NCBI RefSeq assembly: GCF_050948175.1
Contig: NW_027490093.1
Location: 2,480,001 to 2,544,000 of the forward strand
Length of the DNA: 64,000 bases
DNA from: Xylocopa sonorina
Taxonomy: Eukaryota; Arthropoda; Insecta; Hymenoptera; Apidae
Reading direction: 5' to 3'
Shown here: positions 39,200-54,365 of the stretch, in pieces
Layout of the letters: every line of letters begins with the position of its first letter
Numbering within the stretch: position 1 is the stretch's first letter
Notes under the pieces: generated by a model
Told to the model about the DNA's origin: nothing
Seen by the model: the letters and a program-made list of their open reading frames with translations, nothing else
Databases searched by the model: none
Translations under genes and position numbers: made by a program

Positions 39200-42083
39200 A
39201 AACATAGAAATGAAATGCAATATCGCGTTTTAAGAAGCATTAGAAATCTGTTACTTCGATACGAAAACATCTGCAAACGCTATTTCCAAGCAAGGAAGTG
39301 TCGCATTTACATTCTTTTGAAGTGAATACGAGGTTATAATAACACTCCACAATGAATATTATATCTTATCATGAAACATAGAAATGAGATGCGATATCGC
39401 GATTTGAGCAGCATTAGAACTCTATTGCTTCGATACCTAGACATCTGCAAACGCTACTTCCTAGCAAGGAAGTGTCGCATTTGCATTCATTTGAAGTGTA
39501 TGCGAGGTATACAAGACACTTCGCAATGAATATTGTATCTTATCATGAAACATAGATATGAGATGCGATATCGCGTTTTGAGAAGCATTAGGACACTATT
39601 GCTTCGATACGTAGACATCTGCAAACGCTATTTCCTAGCAAGGAAGTGTCGTATTTACATTCTCTTGAAGTGTAGACGAGATATACATAACACTGCACAA
39701 TAAACATTATATCTTATCGTGAAACATAGAAATGAGCAGCGATATCGCTTTTTGAGAAGCATTAGAACTCCATTGCTACGATACGTAGACAACTGCAAAC
39801 GCCATTTCCTACCAAGGTAGTGTCGTACTTACATTCTTTTGAAGTGAATACGAGGGATACATAACACTTCGCAATGAATATTATATCCTATCATGAAACA
39901 TAGAAGTGAGATGCGACATCCCGTTTTAAGAAGCATTAGAACTGTATTGCTACGATACGTAGACATCTGCAAACGCAATTTCCTAGCAAGGAAGTGTCGC
40001 ATTCACATTCTTTTGAAGTCAATTCGAGGTATACATGACACTTCGCAATGAATATTATATCTTATCATGAAGCATATAAATGAGAAGCGGTTTCGCTTTT
40101 TAACAAGCATTAGTACTATATTGCTACGTTACGTAGACATCTGCAAACGCTAATTCCTAGGAAGGAAGTGTCGTATTTACATTCTTTTGATGTGAATACG
40201 GGGTATACATAACAATCCACAATGAATATTATATCTTATCATGAAACATAGAAATGAAATGCAATATCGCGTTTTAAGAAGCATTAGAACTCTGTTGCTT
40301 CGATACGTAGACATCTGCAAACGCTATTTCCAAGCAAGGAAGTGTCGCATTTACATTCATTTGGAGTGTATGCGAGGTATACCTGACACTTCACAATGAA
40401 CATTATATCTTATAATGAAACATAGAAATGAGATGCGATATCTCGTTTTAAGAAGCATTAGTACTCTATTGCTACGTAGATATCTGCAGACGCTATTTCC
40501 TAGCAAGGAAGTGACGCATTTACAATCTTTTGAAGTGAATACGAGGTATACATAACACTGCACAATGAATATTATAGTTATCATGAAACGTAGAAATGAG
40601 ATGCGATATCGCGTTTTAAGAAGCATCAGAACCCTATTGCTACGATACGTAGACATCTGCAAACGCTATTTAGTCGCAAGGAAGTGTCGCATTTACATTT
40701 TTTTAAAGTGAATACGAGGTATACATAACACTCCACAATGAATATTATACTTTATCACGAAACATAGAAATGAAATGCGATATCGCGATTTGAGAAGCAT
40801 TAGATCTCTATTGCTTCGATACGGAGACATCTGCAAGCGCTATTTCCTAGCAAGGAAGTATCGCAATTACATTCTTTTTAAGTGAATAGGAGGTATGCAT
40901 AACACTGCACAATGAATATTATATCTTATCATGAAACATAGAAATGAGATGCGATATCGCGAATTTAGAAGCATCAGAAATCTACTTCTTCGATACGTAG
41001 ACATCTGCAATCGCGATTTCCTAGCAGGGAAGTGTCGCATTACATTCTCTTGAAGTGAACACGAGGTATACATGACACTTCGCAATGAATATTATATCTT
41101 ACCATGATACATAGAAATGAGATGCGATATGGCGATTTAAGAAGCATTAGAACTCTATTGCTACGATACGTAGATATCTGCAGACCACATTTCCTAGCAA
41201 GGAAGTGTCGCATTTACATTCTTTTGAAGTGAATACGAGGTTATAATAACACTCCACAATGAATATTATATCTTATCATGAAACATAGAAATGAGATGCG
41301 ATATCGCGATTTGAGCAGCATTAGAACTCTATTGCTTCGATACCTAGACATCTGCAAACGCTACTTCCTAGCAAGGAAGTGTCGCATTTGCATTCATTTG
41401 AAGTGTATGCGAGGTATACAAGACACTTCGCAATGAATATTGTATCTTATCATGAAACATAGATATGAGATGCGATATCGCGTTTTGAGAAGCATTAGGA
41501 CACTATTGCTTCGATACGTAAACATCTGCCAACGCTATTTTCTAGCAATGAAGTGTCGCCTTTTAATTCGTTTGAAGTGTATGCCTGGTATACAAGACAA
41601 TTCGCAATGAATATTATATCTTATCATGAAACGTAGAAATGAGATGCGATATCGCGTTTTAAGAAGCATCAGAACTCTATTGCTACGATACGTAGACATC
41701 TGCAAACGCTATTTAGTTGCAAGGAAGTGTCGCATTTACATTTTTTTAAAGTGAATACGAGGTATACATAACACTCCACAATGAATATTATACTTTATCA
41801 CGAAACATAGAAATGAAATGCGATATCGCGATTTGAGAAGCATTAGATCTCTATTGCTTCGATACGGAGACATCTGCAAGCGCTATTTCCTAGCAAGGAA
41901 GTATCGCAATTACATTCTTTTTAAGTGAATACGAGGTATACATAACACTGCACAATGAATATTATATCTTATCATGAAACATAGAAATGAGATGCGATAT
42001 CGCGAATTTAGAAGCATTAGAAATCTACTTCTTCGATACGTAGACATCTGCAATCGCGATTTCCTAGCAGGGAAGTGTCGCAT
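39200..42083 (+). repeat. Mosaic of pieces from 9.5-10.6 kb, itself partly duplicated
   Basis: 39,200-39,354 matches 9,511-9,665 (offset 29,689). 39,411-~39,940 matches 9,896-~10,425 (offset 29,515). About 40,785-40,930 matches ~10,406-10,551 (offset 30,379), after about five intervening monomers that include a copy of the 7,426-7,625 type at 40,058-40,270. Within the block, 39,290-39,612 resembles 41,197-41,519 (offset 1,907, 11 monomers less 7 bp). Likewise 40,579-41,040 resembles 41,622-42,083 (offset 1,043, six monomers less 1 bp). No gene. Confidence 0.8.
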
Positions 42084-45000
42084 TTACATTCATTTGAAGT
42101 GTATGCTAGGTATACAAGACACTTCGCAATGAATATCATATCTAATCATGAAACATAGAAATGAGATGCGATATTTCATTTAAGAAGCATTAGAACTCTA
42201 TTGCTTCGATACGGAGACATCTGCGATCTCTACTTTCTAGCGAGAATGTGCCGCACTTAAATTCTATTGAGGAGAATACGAGGCATACATAACACTCCAC
42301 AATGAATATTATATCTCATCACGAAACATAGAAATGAGATGCTATATCGCGTTTCTAGAAACATTAGAACTCTATTGCTTCGATACGTAGACATCTGCAA
42401 ACGCTTTTTCCTACCAAGGAAGTGTCGCATTTACATTCATTTGAAGTGTAGACGAGGAATACATAACACTTCGCAATGAATATTATATCTTATCATGAAA
42501 CATAGAAATGAGATGCGATATCCCGTTTAAAGAAGCATTAGAACTCTATTGCTTCGATACGCATACATCTGGAAACGCTATTTCCTAGAAAGGAAGTGTC
42601 GCATTTACATTCATTTGAAGACGAGGAATACATAACACTTCGCAATGAATATTATATCTTATCATGAAACATGGAAATAAGATGCGACGTGGCGTTTAGA
42701 GAAGCATTATAACTCTAATGCTACGCTACGTAGACATCTGCAAACGCTACTTCCTAGTAAGGAAGTGTCGCATTTACATTCTTTTGACGTGGATACGAGG
42801 TATAGATAACATTCCACAATGAATATTATATCTTATCATGAAAAGGAGAAATGAGGAGCGGTATCGCGTTTTAGGAAGCATTAGACCTCTAATACCACGA
42901 TACGTAAGCATATGCAAACGCTATTTCCTAGCAAGAATGTGTCCGACTTACATACTTTTGAAGTGACTACGAGGAATACATGACACTTCGCAATGAATAT
43001 TATATCTCATCATGAAACATAGAAATGAAATGCGATATGGCGATTTAAGAAGCATTAGAACTTTATTGCTTCGACACGGAGACATGTGCCAACGCTATTT
43101 CCTAGCAAGGAAGTGTCGCATTTACACTCTTTTGAAGTGAATACGAGGTATGCATGACACTTCGCAGTGAATATTGTATCTTATCATGAAACATAGAAAT
43201 GAGATGCGATATCGCGTTTTAAGAAGAATTAGGACTCTATTGCTACGATACATGTACATATGCGAACGCTATTACCTAGCAAGGAAGTGTTGCATTTACA
43301 TTCATTTGAAGTGTAGGCGAGGAATACATAACACTTCGCAATGAATATTATACCTTATCATGAATGATAGAAATGGGATACGATATCGCGTTTTAAAAAG
43401 CATTAGAACTCTATTGCGTCGATACGTAGACATCAGCAAACGCTATTTCCTAGCAAGGAAGTATAGCATTTACATTCATTTGAAGTGTATGCGAGGTATA
43501 CAAGACACTTCGCAATGAATATTACATCTTATCATGAAACATATAAATGAGATGCGATTTCGCGTTTTGAGAAGCATTAGGACTCTAATGCTACGATACG
43601 TAGACATCTGCAATCGCTATTTCCTGGCAAGGAAGTGTCGCATTTACATTCTATTGAGGTGAATGCGACGTATACAAACAATCCACAATGAATATTATAT
43701 CTTATCATGAAACATAGAAAGAAGATGCGATACGGCGATTTGAGGAGCATTAGAACACTATTGCTTGGATACGTAGATATCTACAAACGCTATTTCCTAG
43801 CAAGGAAGTGTCGCATTTATATTCAGTTGAAGTGTATGCGAGGTATACATGACACATAGCAATGAATATTATATCTTATCATGAAACATAGATATGAGAT
43901 GCGATATCGCGAATTAAGAAGCATTAGAACTCTATTGCTTCGGTACGTAGACATCTGCCAACGCTACTTCCTAGCAAGGAAGTGTCGGATTTACATTCGT
44001 TTGAATTGTATGCGAGGTATACATGACACATTGCGATGAATATTATATCTTACCATAAAACATAGGAATGAGATACGATATCTCGTTCTAAGAAGCATTA
44101 GAGCTCTGTTGCTCCGATACGTAGACATCTGCAGACGCTATTTCCTAGCAAGGAAGTGTCGCATTTACATTCTTTTGAAGTGAATACGAGGTATACATGG
44201 CACTTCGCAAAGAATATTATATCTTATCATGAAACATAGAAATGTGATGCGCTATGGCATTTTAAGAAGCATTTGAAATCTATTGCTACGATACGTATAT
44301 AATTGCAAACGCTATTTCCTAGCAAGGGAGTGTCGCATTTACAATCATATGAAGTGTATGAGAGGTATACAAGAAACTTCGCAATGAATATTATATGTTA
44401 TCATGAAACATAGAAATGAGATGCGATATCGCGTTTTAAGAAGCATTAGAACTCTATTGCTACGATACGTAGATATCTGCAGACGCTATTTCCTAGCGAA
44501 GAAGTGTCGTATTTACATTCTTTTTTTGTGAATACGGGGACTACATAACACAGCACAATGAAAACTATATCTTATCATGAAACATAGAAATGAGATGCGA
44601 TATGACGATTTAAGAAGCATTAGAACTCTATTACTTCGATACGTAGACATCTGCCATCGCTATTTCCTAGGAAGGAAGTGTCGCCTTTTAATTCGTTTGA
44701 AGTGTATGCGTGGTATGCAAGACACTTCGCAATAAATATTATATCTTATCATCAACCATAGAAATGAGATGCGATATCGCGTTTTGCCATGATTTAGAAC
44801 TCTAATGCTACGATACGTAGACATCTGCAAACGTTATTTCCTAGCAAGGAAGTGTCGCATTTACATTCTTTTGAAGTGAGTACGAGGTATACATAAAACT
44901 TCACAATGAATATTATATCTTATCATGAAACATAGAAAACAGATGCGGTATGGCGATTTAAGAAGCATTAGAACTCTATTGCTTCGATACGTAGACATCT

Positions 45001-48000
45001 GCCAACGCTATTTCCTAGCAAGGAAGTGTCGCATTTACATTCATTTGCAGTGCATGCGAGGTGTACAAGACATTTCGCAATGAATATAACATCTTACCAT
45101 GAAAAATAGAAATGAGATGCAATATCGCGTTTTGAGAAGCATTAGAACACTAATGCTACGATACGTAGACATCTGCCAACGCTATTTCTTAGCAAGGAAG
45201 TGTCGCATTTACATTTATTTGAAGTGTATGCGAGGTACACATGACACTTCGCAATGAATATTATATCTTGTCATGAGACATTGAAATGAGGTGCGATATC
45301 GAGATCTAAGATGCATTAGAACCCCATTGCTATGATACGTAGACATCTGCAAACGCTATTTCCTAGCAAGGAAGTGTCGCATTTACATTCTTTTGAAGTG
45401 AAACGAGGTATACATAATACTCCACAATGAATATTACATCTTATCATGAAACGTAGGAATGAGGTGCGATATCGCGTTTTAAGAAGCATTAGAACTATAT
45501 TGTTTCGATACGTAAACATATGGAAACGCTATTTCCTAGAAAGGAAGTGTCGCTTTTACATTCATTTGAAGTGTAGACGAGGAATACATGACACTTCGCA
45601 ATGAAAATTATATCTTATCATGAGACATAGATATGAGATGCGATATCACGTTTTAAGATGCATTAGAACTCTATTGCTTCGATAAGTAGACATCTGCAGA
45701 CGCTATCTCCTAGCAAGGAAGTGTCGCATTTACATTCACTTGAAGTGTATGCGATGTATACAAGACATTTCGCAATGAATATTACATCTTACCATGAAAC
45801 ATAGAAATGAGATGCGATATCGCGCTCTGAGATGCATTAGAACTCTAATGCTACGATACGTAGACATCTGCAAACGCTATTCAATATCGAGGAAGTGTCG
45901 CATTTACATCCTTTTGAAGTGAATACGAGGTATACATGACACTTCGCATTGAATATTATGTCTTATCATGAAATATAGAAATGGGATGCGATATCCCGGT
46001 TTAAGAAGCATAAAACACAATTGCTACAATACGTAGACATCTGCAAACGCTTTTTCCTAGCAAGGAAGTGTCGCATTTACATTCATTTGAAGTGTATGCG
46101 AGGTGTACATGACACTTCGCAATGAATATTGTATCTTATCATGAAACATAGAAATGAGTTGCGACATCTCGTTTTAAGAAACATTAGAACTCAATAGAAT
46201 GATACGTAGACATCTGGACACGCTACTTCCTAGCAAGGAAGTGTCGCACTTACACTCATTTGAAGAGTATGCGAGGTATAAGCGACACTTCACAATGAAT
46301 ATTATATCGTATCATGAAACATAGAAATGAGATGCGATATCGCCTTTTAAGAAGCGTAAGAACTCTACTGCTACGATACGTAGACATCTGCAAACGATAT
46401 TACCTAGCAAGGAAGTGTAGCATTACATTCTTTTGAAGCGAATACGAGGTATGCATGACAGCTCGCAATGAATATTATATCTTATCATGAAACATAGAAA
46501 TGAGATGCGATCTCGCGATTTATGAAGCATTAGAACACCCTTGCTTCGATACGTAGAAATCTGCAAAAGCTATTTCCTATCAAAGAAGTGCCGCATTTAC
46601 ATTCTTTTGAAGTGATTACGAGGTATACATGACAGGTCGCAATGAATACTATATCTTATCATGAAGCACAGGTATCAGATGCGATATCGCGTTTCATGAA
46701 GCATTAGAACTATATTGCTTCGATACGCAGACATCTGCAAACGCTATATCCCAGCAAGGAAGTGTCGCATTTACATTCAATTGAAAGGAATACGAGGTAT
46801 GCATGACACTTCACAGTGAATATTATATCTTACCATAAAACATAGAATTGAGATGCGATGTCTCGATATATAAAGCATTAGAACACAATTGCATCGGTAC
46901 GTACACATCTGCCATCGCTATTTCCTAGCACTGAAGTGTCGCATTTATATTCATATGAAGTGTATGCGAGGTATACATTACAGTTCGCAATGTACATTAT
47001 ATCTTAACATGAAACATAGAAATGAGATGCGATATCGCGTTTTAAGAGGCATTAGAACTCTGTTGCTACGATACGTAAAAATCTGCAAATGCTATTTCCT
47101 AGCAAGGAAGTGTCGCATTTACATTCTTTTGAAGTGAATACGAGGTATACATAACACTCCACAATGAATATTATATCTTAGCATGAAACATAGAAATGAG
47201 ATGCGATAACGCGATTAAAAAGCATTAGGACTCTATTGCCACGATACGTAGACATCTTGAAACGTAATTTGCTAGAAAGGATGTGTTGCATTTACATTCA
47301 TTTGAAGTGTTGAGGAGAAGTACATATCACTTCGCAATGAATATCATATCTTATTATGAAACATAGAAATGAGGAGCGATTTCGTGTTTTAAGAAACATT
47401 AGAACTCTGTTGCTAATATACGTAGACATCTTCAAACGCTATTTAATAGCAAGGAAGTGTCCCAATTACATTCTTTTGAAGCGAATGCGACGTATACGTG
47501 ACACTTCGCAATGAATATTATGTCTTATCATGAAACATAGAATTGAGATGCGATATCGCGATTTAAGCAGCATTGGAAGTCTATTACTTCGATACGTAGA
47601 CATCTGCAAACGCTATTTAGTCGCAAGGAAGTGTCGCATTTTCATTCTTTTAAAGTGAATACGAGGTATACATAACACTCGACAATAAATATTATACCTT
47701 ATCACGAAACATAGAAATGAAATGCGATATCGCGTTTTAAGAAGCACCAGAACTCTATTGCTTCGATACGTAGGCAACTGCAAACGCTACTTCCTAGCAA
47801 GGAAGTGTCGCATTTACATTCATTTGAAGTGTATGCGAGTTATACATGACACTTCGCAATGAATATTATATCTTATCATGAAACATAAAAATGAGATGCG
47901 AAATGACGATTTAAGAAGCATTAGAACTCCATTGCCTCGATACGTAGACATCGGCAAACGCTACTTCCTAGCAAGGAAGTGTCGCATTTACATTCATTTG

Positions 48001-49510
48001 AAGTGAATACGAGGTATACATGACACTTCGCAAAGAATATTATATCTTATCATGAAACATAAAAGAGTGATGCGATATCGCGTTTTAGGAAGCGTTAAAA
48101 CACTATTTCTACGATACGTATACATCTGCAGACACTATTTCCTAGCAAGGAAGTGTCGCATTTGCATTCATTTGCTGTGTAGACGAGATATACATAACAC
48201 TGCACATTGAATATTATATCTTATCATGAAACGTAGAAATGAGGTGCGATATCGCGATTTAAAGAGCATTAGAACTCGATTGCTACGATACGTAGACATC
48301 TGCAGACGCTATTTCCTAGCAAGGAAGTGTCGCATTTACATTCATTTGAAGTGTGGACGATGAACACATAACGCTTCGCAATGAATATTATATCTTATCA
48401 TGAAACGTTAAAATGAGATGTGATATCGCGTTTCAAGAAGCATTAGAAACCTATTGCTACGATACGTAGACATCTGCAAACGCTATTTCCTAGAAAGGAA
48501 GTGTCGCATTTACATTCTTTTGAAGTGAATACGAGGTGTTCATGACACTTCGCAATGAATATTATATCTTATCGTGAAACATACAAATGAGATGCGATAT
48601 GGCGTTTTAAGAAGCATTAGAACTCTGTAGCTTCGATACATAGACATCTGCGAACGCTACTTCCTAGCAAGGAAGTGTCGCATTTACGTTCCTTTGAAGT
48701 GAATACGATTTACACATGACACTCCGCAATGAATATTATATCTTATCATAAATCATAGAAATGAGATCCGACATGGCTTTTTAAGAAGCATTGGAACTCT
48801 ATTGCTTCCATACGTAGATATCTGCAGGCGCTATTTCCTAGGAAGGAAGTGTCGCATTTACATTCTTTTGAAGTGAATACGAGGTATACATGATACTTCG
48901 CAATAAATATTATATCTTATCATTAAACATAGAAATGAGATGCTATATCGCGTCTTCAGAAGCATTAGAACTTAATGCTATGATACGTAGATATCTGCAA
49001 ATGCTATTTCCTATCAAGGAAGTGTCGCATTACATTCTTTTGAAGTGAATACGAGGTATACATGACACTTCGCAATGAATATTATACCTTATAATGAAAC
49101 ATAGGAATGAGATGCGATATCGCGTTTGGAGAAACATTAGAGCTCTACTGTTTCTATACGGAGACATCTGCAAACGCTATTTCCTAGCATGGAAGTGTCG
49201 CATTTACATTCTTTTGATTTGAATACGAGGTATACATGACACGTCGCAATGAATATTATATCTTATCATGAAACATTGAAATGAGATGCGATATCTCGTT
49301 TTGAGAAGCATTAGAAATCTGTTGCTTCGATGCGTAGACATCTGCCATCGCTATTTCCTAGCAAGGAAGTTTCGCACTTACATTCATTTGAAGTGAATAC
49401 GAAGTATACATGTCACTTCGCAATGAATATTATATCTTATCATGAAACATAGAAATGAGATGTGATATTGCGATTTAAGATGCATTAGAACTCTATTGCT
49501 ACGATACGTA

Positions 49511-49610
49511 GACATCTGCAAACGCTATTTCCTAGCAAGAAAGTGTCGCATTTACATTCTTTTGAAGTGATTCCGAGGTATACATAACACTACTATTGTT
49601 TCGATACGTA
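49511..49610 (+). repeat. Shortened monomer (100 bp)
   Basis: Landmark gacatctgca occurs at 49,511 and 49,611, 100 bp apart. The text passes from cataacac directly to tactattgtttcg, removing 74 bp that include cacttcgcaatg and gcgatatcgcg. Confidence 0.85.
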
Positions 49611-49984
49611 GACATCTGCAAACACTATTTAATAGCAAGGAAGTGTCTCATTCTCATTCTTTTGAAGCCAATGCGAGGTATACATAGCACTGCCCAATGA
49701 GTATTATACCTTATCACGAAAATAGTAATGAGATGCTATATCGCGATTTAAAAAGGATTAAAACTCTCTTGCTACGATACGTAGGCATCTGCAAATGCTA
49801 ATTCCTGGCAAGGAAGTGTCGCATTTACATTCATTTGATGTGTATCCGAGGTATACATGACACTTCGCAATGAATATTACATCTCATCATGAAACATAGA
49901 AATGAGATGCGATATCGCGTTTTGAGAAGGATTAGAAATCTATTGTTTCGATACATATATATCTGCAAACACTACTCCCTAGCA

Positions 49985-51476
49985 AGGAAGTGTCGCATTT
50001 ACATTCTTTTGAATTGAATACGAGGTATACTTGACACTTCACAATGAATATTATATATTATCATGAAACATAGTAGTGAGATGCGACACCTCGTTTTATG
50101 AAGCATTAGAACTATATTGCTACGTTAGGGAGACAATTGCAATCGCTATTTCCTATCAAGGAAGTGTCGCATTTACATTCTTTTGAAGTGAATACGAAGT
50201 ATACATAACACTGCACAATGAATGTTATATCTTATTACGAAACATAGAAATGAGATGCGATATGGCGATTTTAGAAGCATTAGTACTCTATTGCAACGAT
50301 ACGTAGATATCTGTAAACGCTACTTCCTTGCAAGCAGGTGTCGCATTTACATTCTTTTGAAGTGAATACGAGGTATACACGACACTTCGCAACGAATATT
50401 ATATCTTATCACAAAACATAGAAATGAGATACGGTGTCCCCTTTTAAGAAAAATTAGAACTCTATTGATTCGATACGTAGACATCTGCAAACGCTATTTC
50501 CTAGCAATGAAGTGTCGCATTTACATTCATTTGATGTTTATGCGAGGAGTAAGTGACACTTCGCAACAAATATTATATCTTGTCATGAAACATGGACGTG
50601 AGACCCGATATCGCGTTTTAAGAAGCATTAGATCCCTATTCCTTCGATACGGAGACATCTGCAAACGCTATTTCCAAGCAAGGAATTGTCGCATTTACAT
50701 TCATTTGAAGTGTATGCGAGGTATTCAAGACACATCGCAATGAATATTACATCTTATCATGATTCATAGAAATGAGATGCGGTATCTCGTTTTAAGAAGC
50801 ATTAGGACTCTATCGCTTCAATACGTAGACATCTGCCAACGCTATTTCCTAGCAAAGAAGTGTCGCATTTACATTTATGTGAAGTGTATGCGAGGTATAC
50901 AAGACACTTCGCAATGAATATTATATCTTGTCATGAAACATAGAAGTGAGATGCGATATCGCGATTTAAGAATCATTAGAACTCTATTGATCCGATACCT
51001 AGACATCCGCAAACGTTATTTCCTAGCAAGGAAGTGTCGCATTTACATTCTTTTGAATTGAATACGAGGTATACTTGACACTTCACAATGAATATTATAT
51101 ATTATCATGAAACATAGTAGTGAGATGCGACACCTCGTTTTATGAAGCATTAGAACTATATTGCTACGTTAGGGAGACAATTGCAATCGCTATTTCCTAT
51201 CAAGGAAGTGTCGCATTTACATTCTTTTGAAGTGAATACGAAGTATACATAACACTGCACAATGAATGTTATATCTTATTACGAAACATAGAAATGAGAT
51301 GCGATATGGCGATTTTAGAAGCATTAGTACTCTATTGCAACGATACGTAGATATCTGTAAACGCTACTTCCTTGCAAGCAGGTGTCGCATTTACATTCTT
51401 TTGAAGTGAATACGAGGTATACACGACACTTCGCAACGAATATTATATCTTATCACAAAACATAGAAATGAGATGC
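49985..51476 (+). repeat. About 450-bp duplication spaced exactly six monomers (1,044 bp)
   Basis: 49,985-~50,432 and 51,029-51,476 share the rare strings gaattgaatacgaggtatac, gcgacacctcgttttatg, acgttagggagacaattgc, ctctattgcaacgatacg and ttccttgcaagcaggtgtc at offset 1,044, with essentially no differences seen. The intervening six-monomer interval contains unrelated monomers. The first part also resembles 23,100-23,190 more distantly. Confidence 0.85.
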
Positions 51477-51782
51477 GATATCGCGATTTATGAAGCATTA
51501 GAACTCTATTGCTTCAATTCGTATACATCTGCGAACGCTATTTCCTAGCAAGCAAGTGTCGCAAATACATTCTGCTGAATTGAGTACGAGGTAAACATGA
51601 CACTTCGCAATGAATATTATAACTTATCATGAAACACAGAAATGAGATGCGATATGGCGATTTAGGAAGCATTAGAACTCTATTGCATCGATACGTAGAC
51701 ATCTGCCGACGCTATTGCGTAGCAAGGAAGTGTCGCATTCGCATTCTTCTAAAGTGAATACGAGGCATACATAACAATCCAC

Positions 51783-51932
51783 AATGAATATTATATCTTA
51801 TCATGAAACATAGAAATGAGATGCGATATGGCGATATAACAAGCATTAGAACTCTATTGCTTCGGTACGTAGACATCTGCCAACGCTATTTCCTAACAAG
51901 GAAGTGTCGCATTTACATACAAGACACCTTGC
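51783..51932 (+). repeat. Shortened monomer (150 bp, 24-bp deletion)
   Basis: The aatgaatatt landmarks are 150 bp apart. The text reads gcatttacatacaagacacc, missing the usual tcatttgaagtgtatgcg and following ggtat. The cat/tac repeats on either side offer a short homology for slippage. Confidence 0.78.
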
Positions 51933-52479
51933 AATGAATATTATACCTTATCATGAAACATAGAAATGAAATGCGATATCGCGTTTTGAGAAGCATTAGA
52001 TCTCAAATGATATGATAAGTAGACACCTGCAAACGCTATTTCCCAGCAAGGAAGTGTCGCATTTACATTCATTTGAAGTGTAGGCGAGGTATACATGACA
52101 CTCCACAATGAATATTATATCTTATCATGAAACATAGAAATGAGATGCGATATGGCATTTTAAGAAGCATTGGAACATTATTGCTTCGATACGTAGACAT
52201 GTAGAAACGCTATTTCCTAGCAAGAATGTTTCGCATTTACATTCGTTTGAAGTGTATGCGAGGTATGCATAACACTTCGCAATTGATATTATATCTTATC
52301 ATGAAACATGGAAATGAGATGCAATATCGCGATTTAAGATGCATTAGAACTCTATTCCTTCGATATGTAGACATCTGCAAACACTATTTCCTAGCAAGGA
52401 GGTGCCGCACTTACACTTACTTGTAGCGTAGACGAGAAATACATAACACTTCGCGATGAATATTATATCATATCATGAA

Positions 52480-52790
52480 ACGTAGAAATGAGATGCGATA
52501 TCGCGTTTTAAGAAGCATCAGAACTCTACTGCTATGATACGTAGACATCTGCAAACGCTATTTAGTCGCAAGGAAGTGCCGCATTTACATTCTTTTAAAG
52601 TGAATACGAGGTACACATAACACTCCACAATGAATATTATACTTTATCACGAAACATAGAAATGTAATGCGATATCGCGATTTGAGAAGCATTAGATCTC
52701 TATTGCTTCGATACGGAGACATCTGCAAGCGCTATTTCCCAGCTAGGAAGTATCGCAATTACAATCTTTTTAAGTAAATACGAGGTATAC
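52480..52790 (+). repeat. Diverged third copy of the 40.6/41.6 kb type
   Basis: Shares gaaacgtagaaatgag, aagcatcagaactcta, atttagtcgcaagg, tactttatcacgaaac, gatacggagacatctgc and gaagtatcgcaattac in order with 40,579-40,890 and 41,622-41,930. It has more point changes than those two have to each other. Confidence 0.72.
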
Positions 52791-54129
52791 ATAACACACC
52801 ACAATGAATATTATATCTTATCATGAAACATAGAAATGAGATGCGATATCGGGATTTAAGAAGCATAAAACTCTATTTCTTCGATACGTAGACATCTGCA
52901 AACGCTATTTCCTAGCAAGGAAGTGTAGAGTTTACATTCTTTTGAAGTGTAGACGAGGGATACATAAAAGTTCGAAATGAATATTATATCCTATCATGAA
53001 ACATAGACATGTGATGCGATATCGCGTTTTAAGAAGCATTAGAACCCTATTGCTACGTTACGTAGACATCTGGAAACGTAGTTTCCTAGAAAGGAAGTGT
53101 CGTATTTACATTCATTTGAAGTGTATCCGAGGCATACATGACACTACGCAATGAATATTATATCTTATCATGAAACATAGAAATTGGATGCTATATCGCC
53201 TTTTGAGAAGCATTAGAACACTATTGCTTCGGTACGTAGCCATCTGCAAACGCTATTTCCTAGCAAGGAAGTGTCGCATTTACATTCATTTGAAGAGTAT
53301 CCCAGGTATACACTCCGCAATGAATATTATATCTTATCATGAGGCATAGAAATGAGATGCGATATCGCCATTTGAGAAGCTGTAGAACTCTAATGATACG
53401 ATGCGTAGACATCTGCAAACGCTATTTCCTAGCACGGAAGTGTCGCATTTACATTCTTTTGAAGTGAATACGAGGAATACATAACACTTCGCAACGAATA
53501 TTATGTCTTATCATCAAACTTAGATATGAGATGCGATATCGCGATAGAAGAAGCATTTGAACTCTATTGCTTCGATACGTAGACATCTGCAGACGCTACT
53601 TCCTTGCAAGGAATGGTCGCATTTACATTCGCTTGAAGTGAATACGTGGTATACATAACCCTTCTAACTCAATATTATATCCTATCATGAAACATAGAAA
53701 TGGGATGCGATATCGCGTTTTAAGAAACATTAGAACTCCATTGCATCGGTACGTAGTCATCTGCAAACGCTACTTCCTAGCAAGAAAGTGTCGCATTTAC
53801 ATTCATCACAAGTGTATGCGAGGTATACATAACCCTTCTAACTGAATATTATATCCTATCATGATACATAGAAATGGGATGCGATGTCCCGTTTTAAGAA
53901 GCATTAGAAATCTATTGCTTCGATACGTAGGCATCTGCAAACGCTATTTCCTAGGAAGGAAGTGTCGCATTTACATTCATTTGAAGTGTATGAAAGGTAT
54001 ACATGACACTTCGCAATGAATATTATATCTTATCATGAAACATAGAAATGAGATGCGATATCGCGTTTTGAGAAGCATTAGAACTCCAATGCTACGATAC
54101 GTAGACATCTACAAGCGCTATTTCCTAGC

Positions 54130-54365
54130 AAGGAAGTGTCGCATTCACATCCATTTGAAGTGTAGACGAGGAATACATAGCACTTCGCAATGAATATTAT
54201 ATCTTATCACGGAACATATAAATCATATGCGATATCGCGATTTATGAAGCATTAGAACTGTATTGCTTCGATACGTAGACATCTGGAAACGCGATTTCCA
54301 AGAAAGGAAGTGTCGCATTTACATTCAATTGAGGTGTAGACGTGGAGTACATAACACTTCGCAAT
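54130..54365 (+). repeat. Variant dimer related to 28,300-28,565
   Basis: Carries gcattcacatccatttg, cttatcacggaacata, gatttatgaagcatt, gatttccaagaaagg and gacgtggagtacataac in the same order as the 28.3 kb copy. It lacks that copy's taacccttcgc and cttataacaagacatag. Confidence 0.75.
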
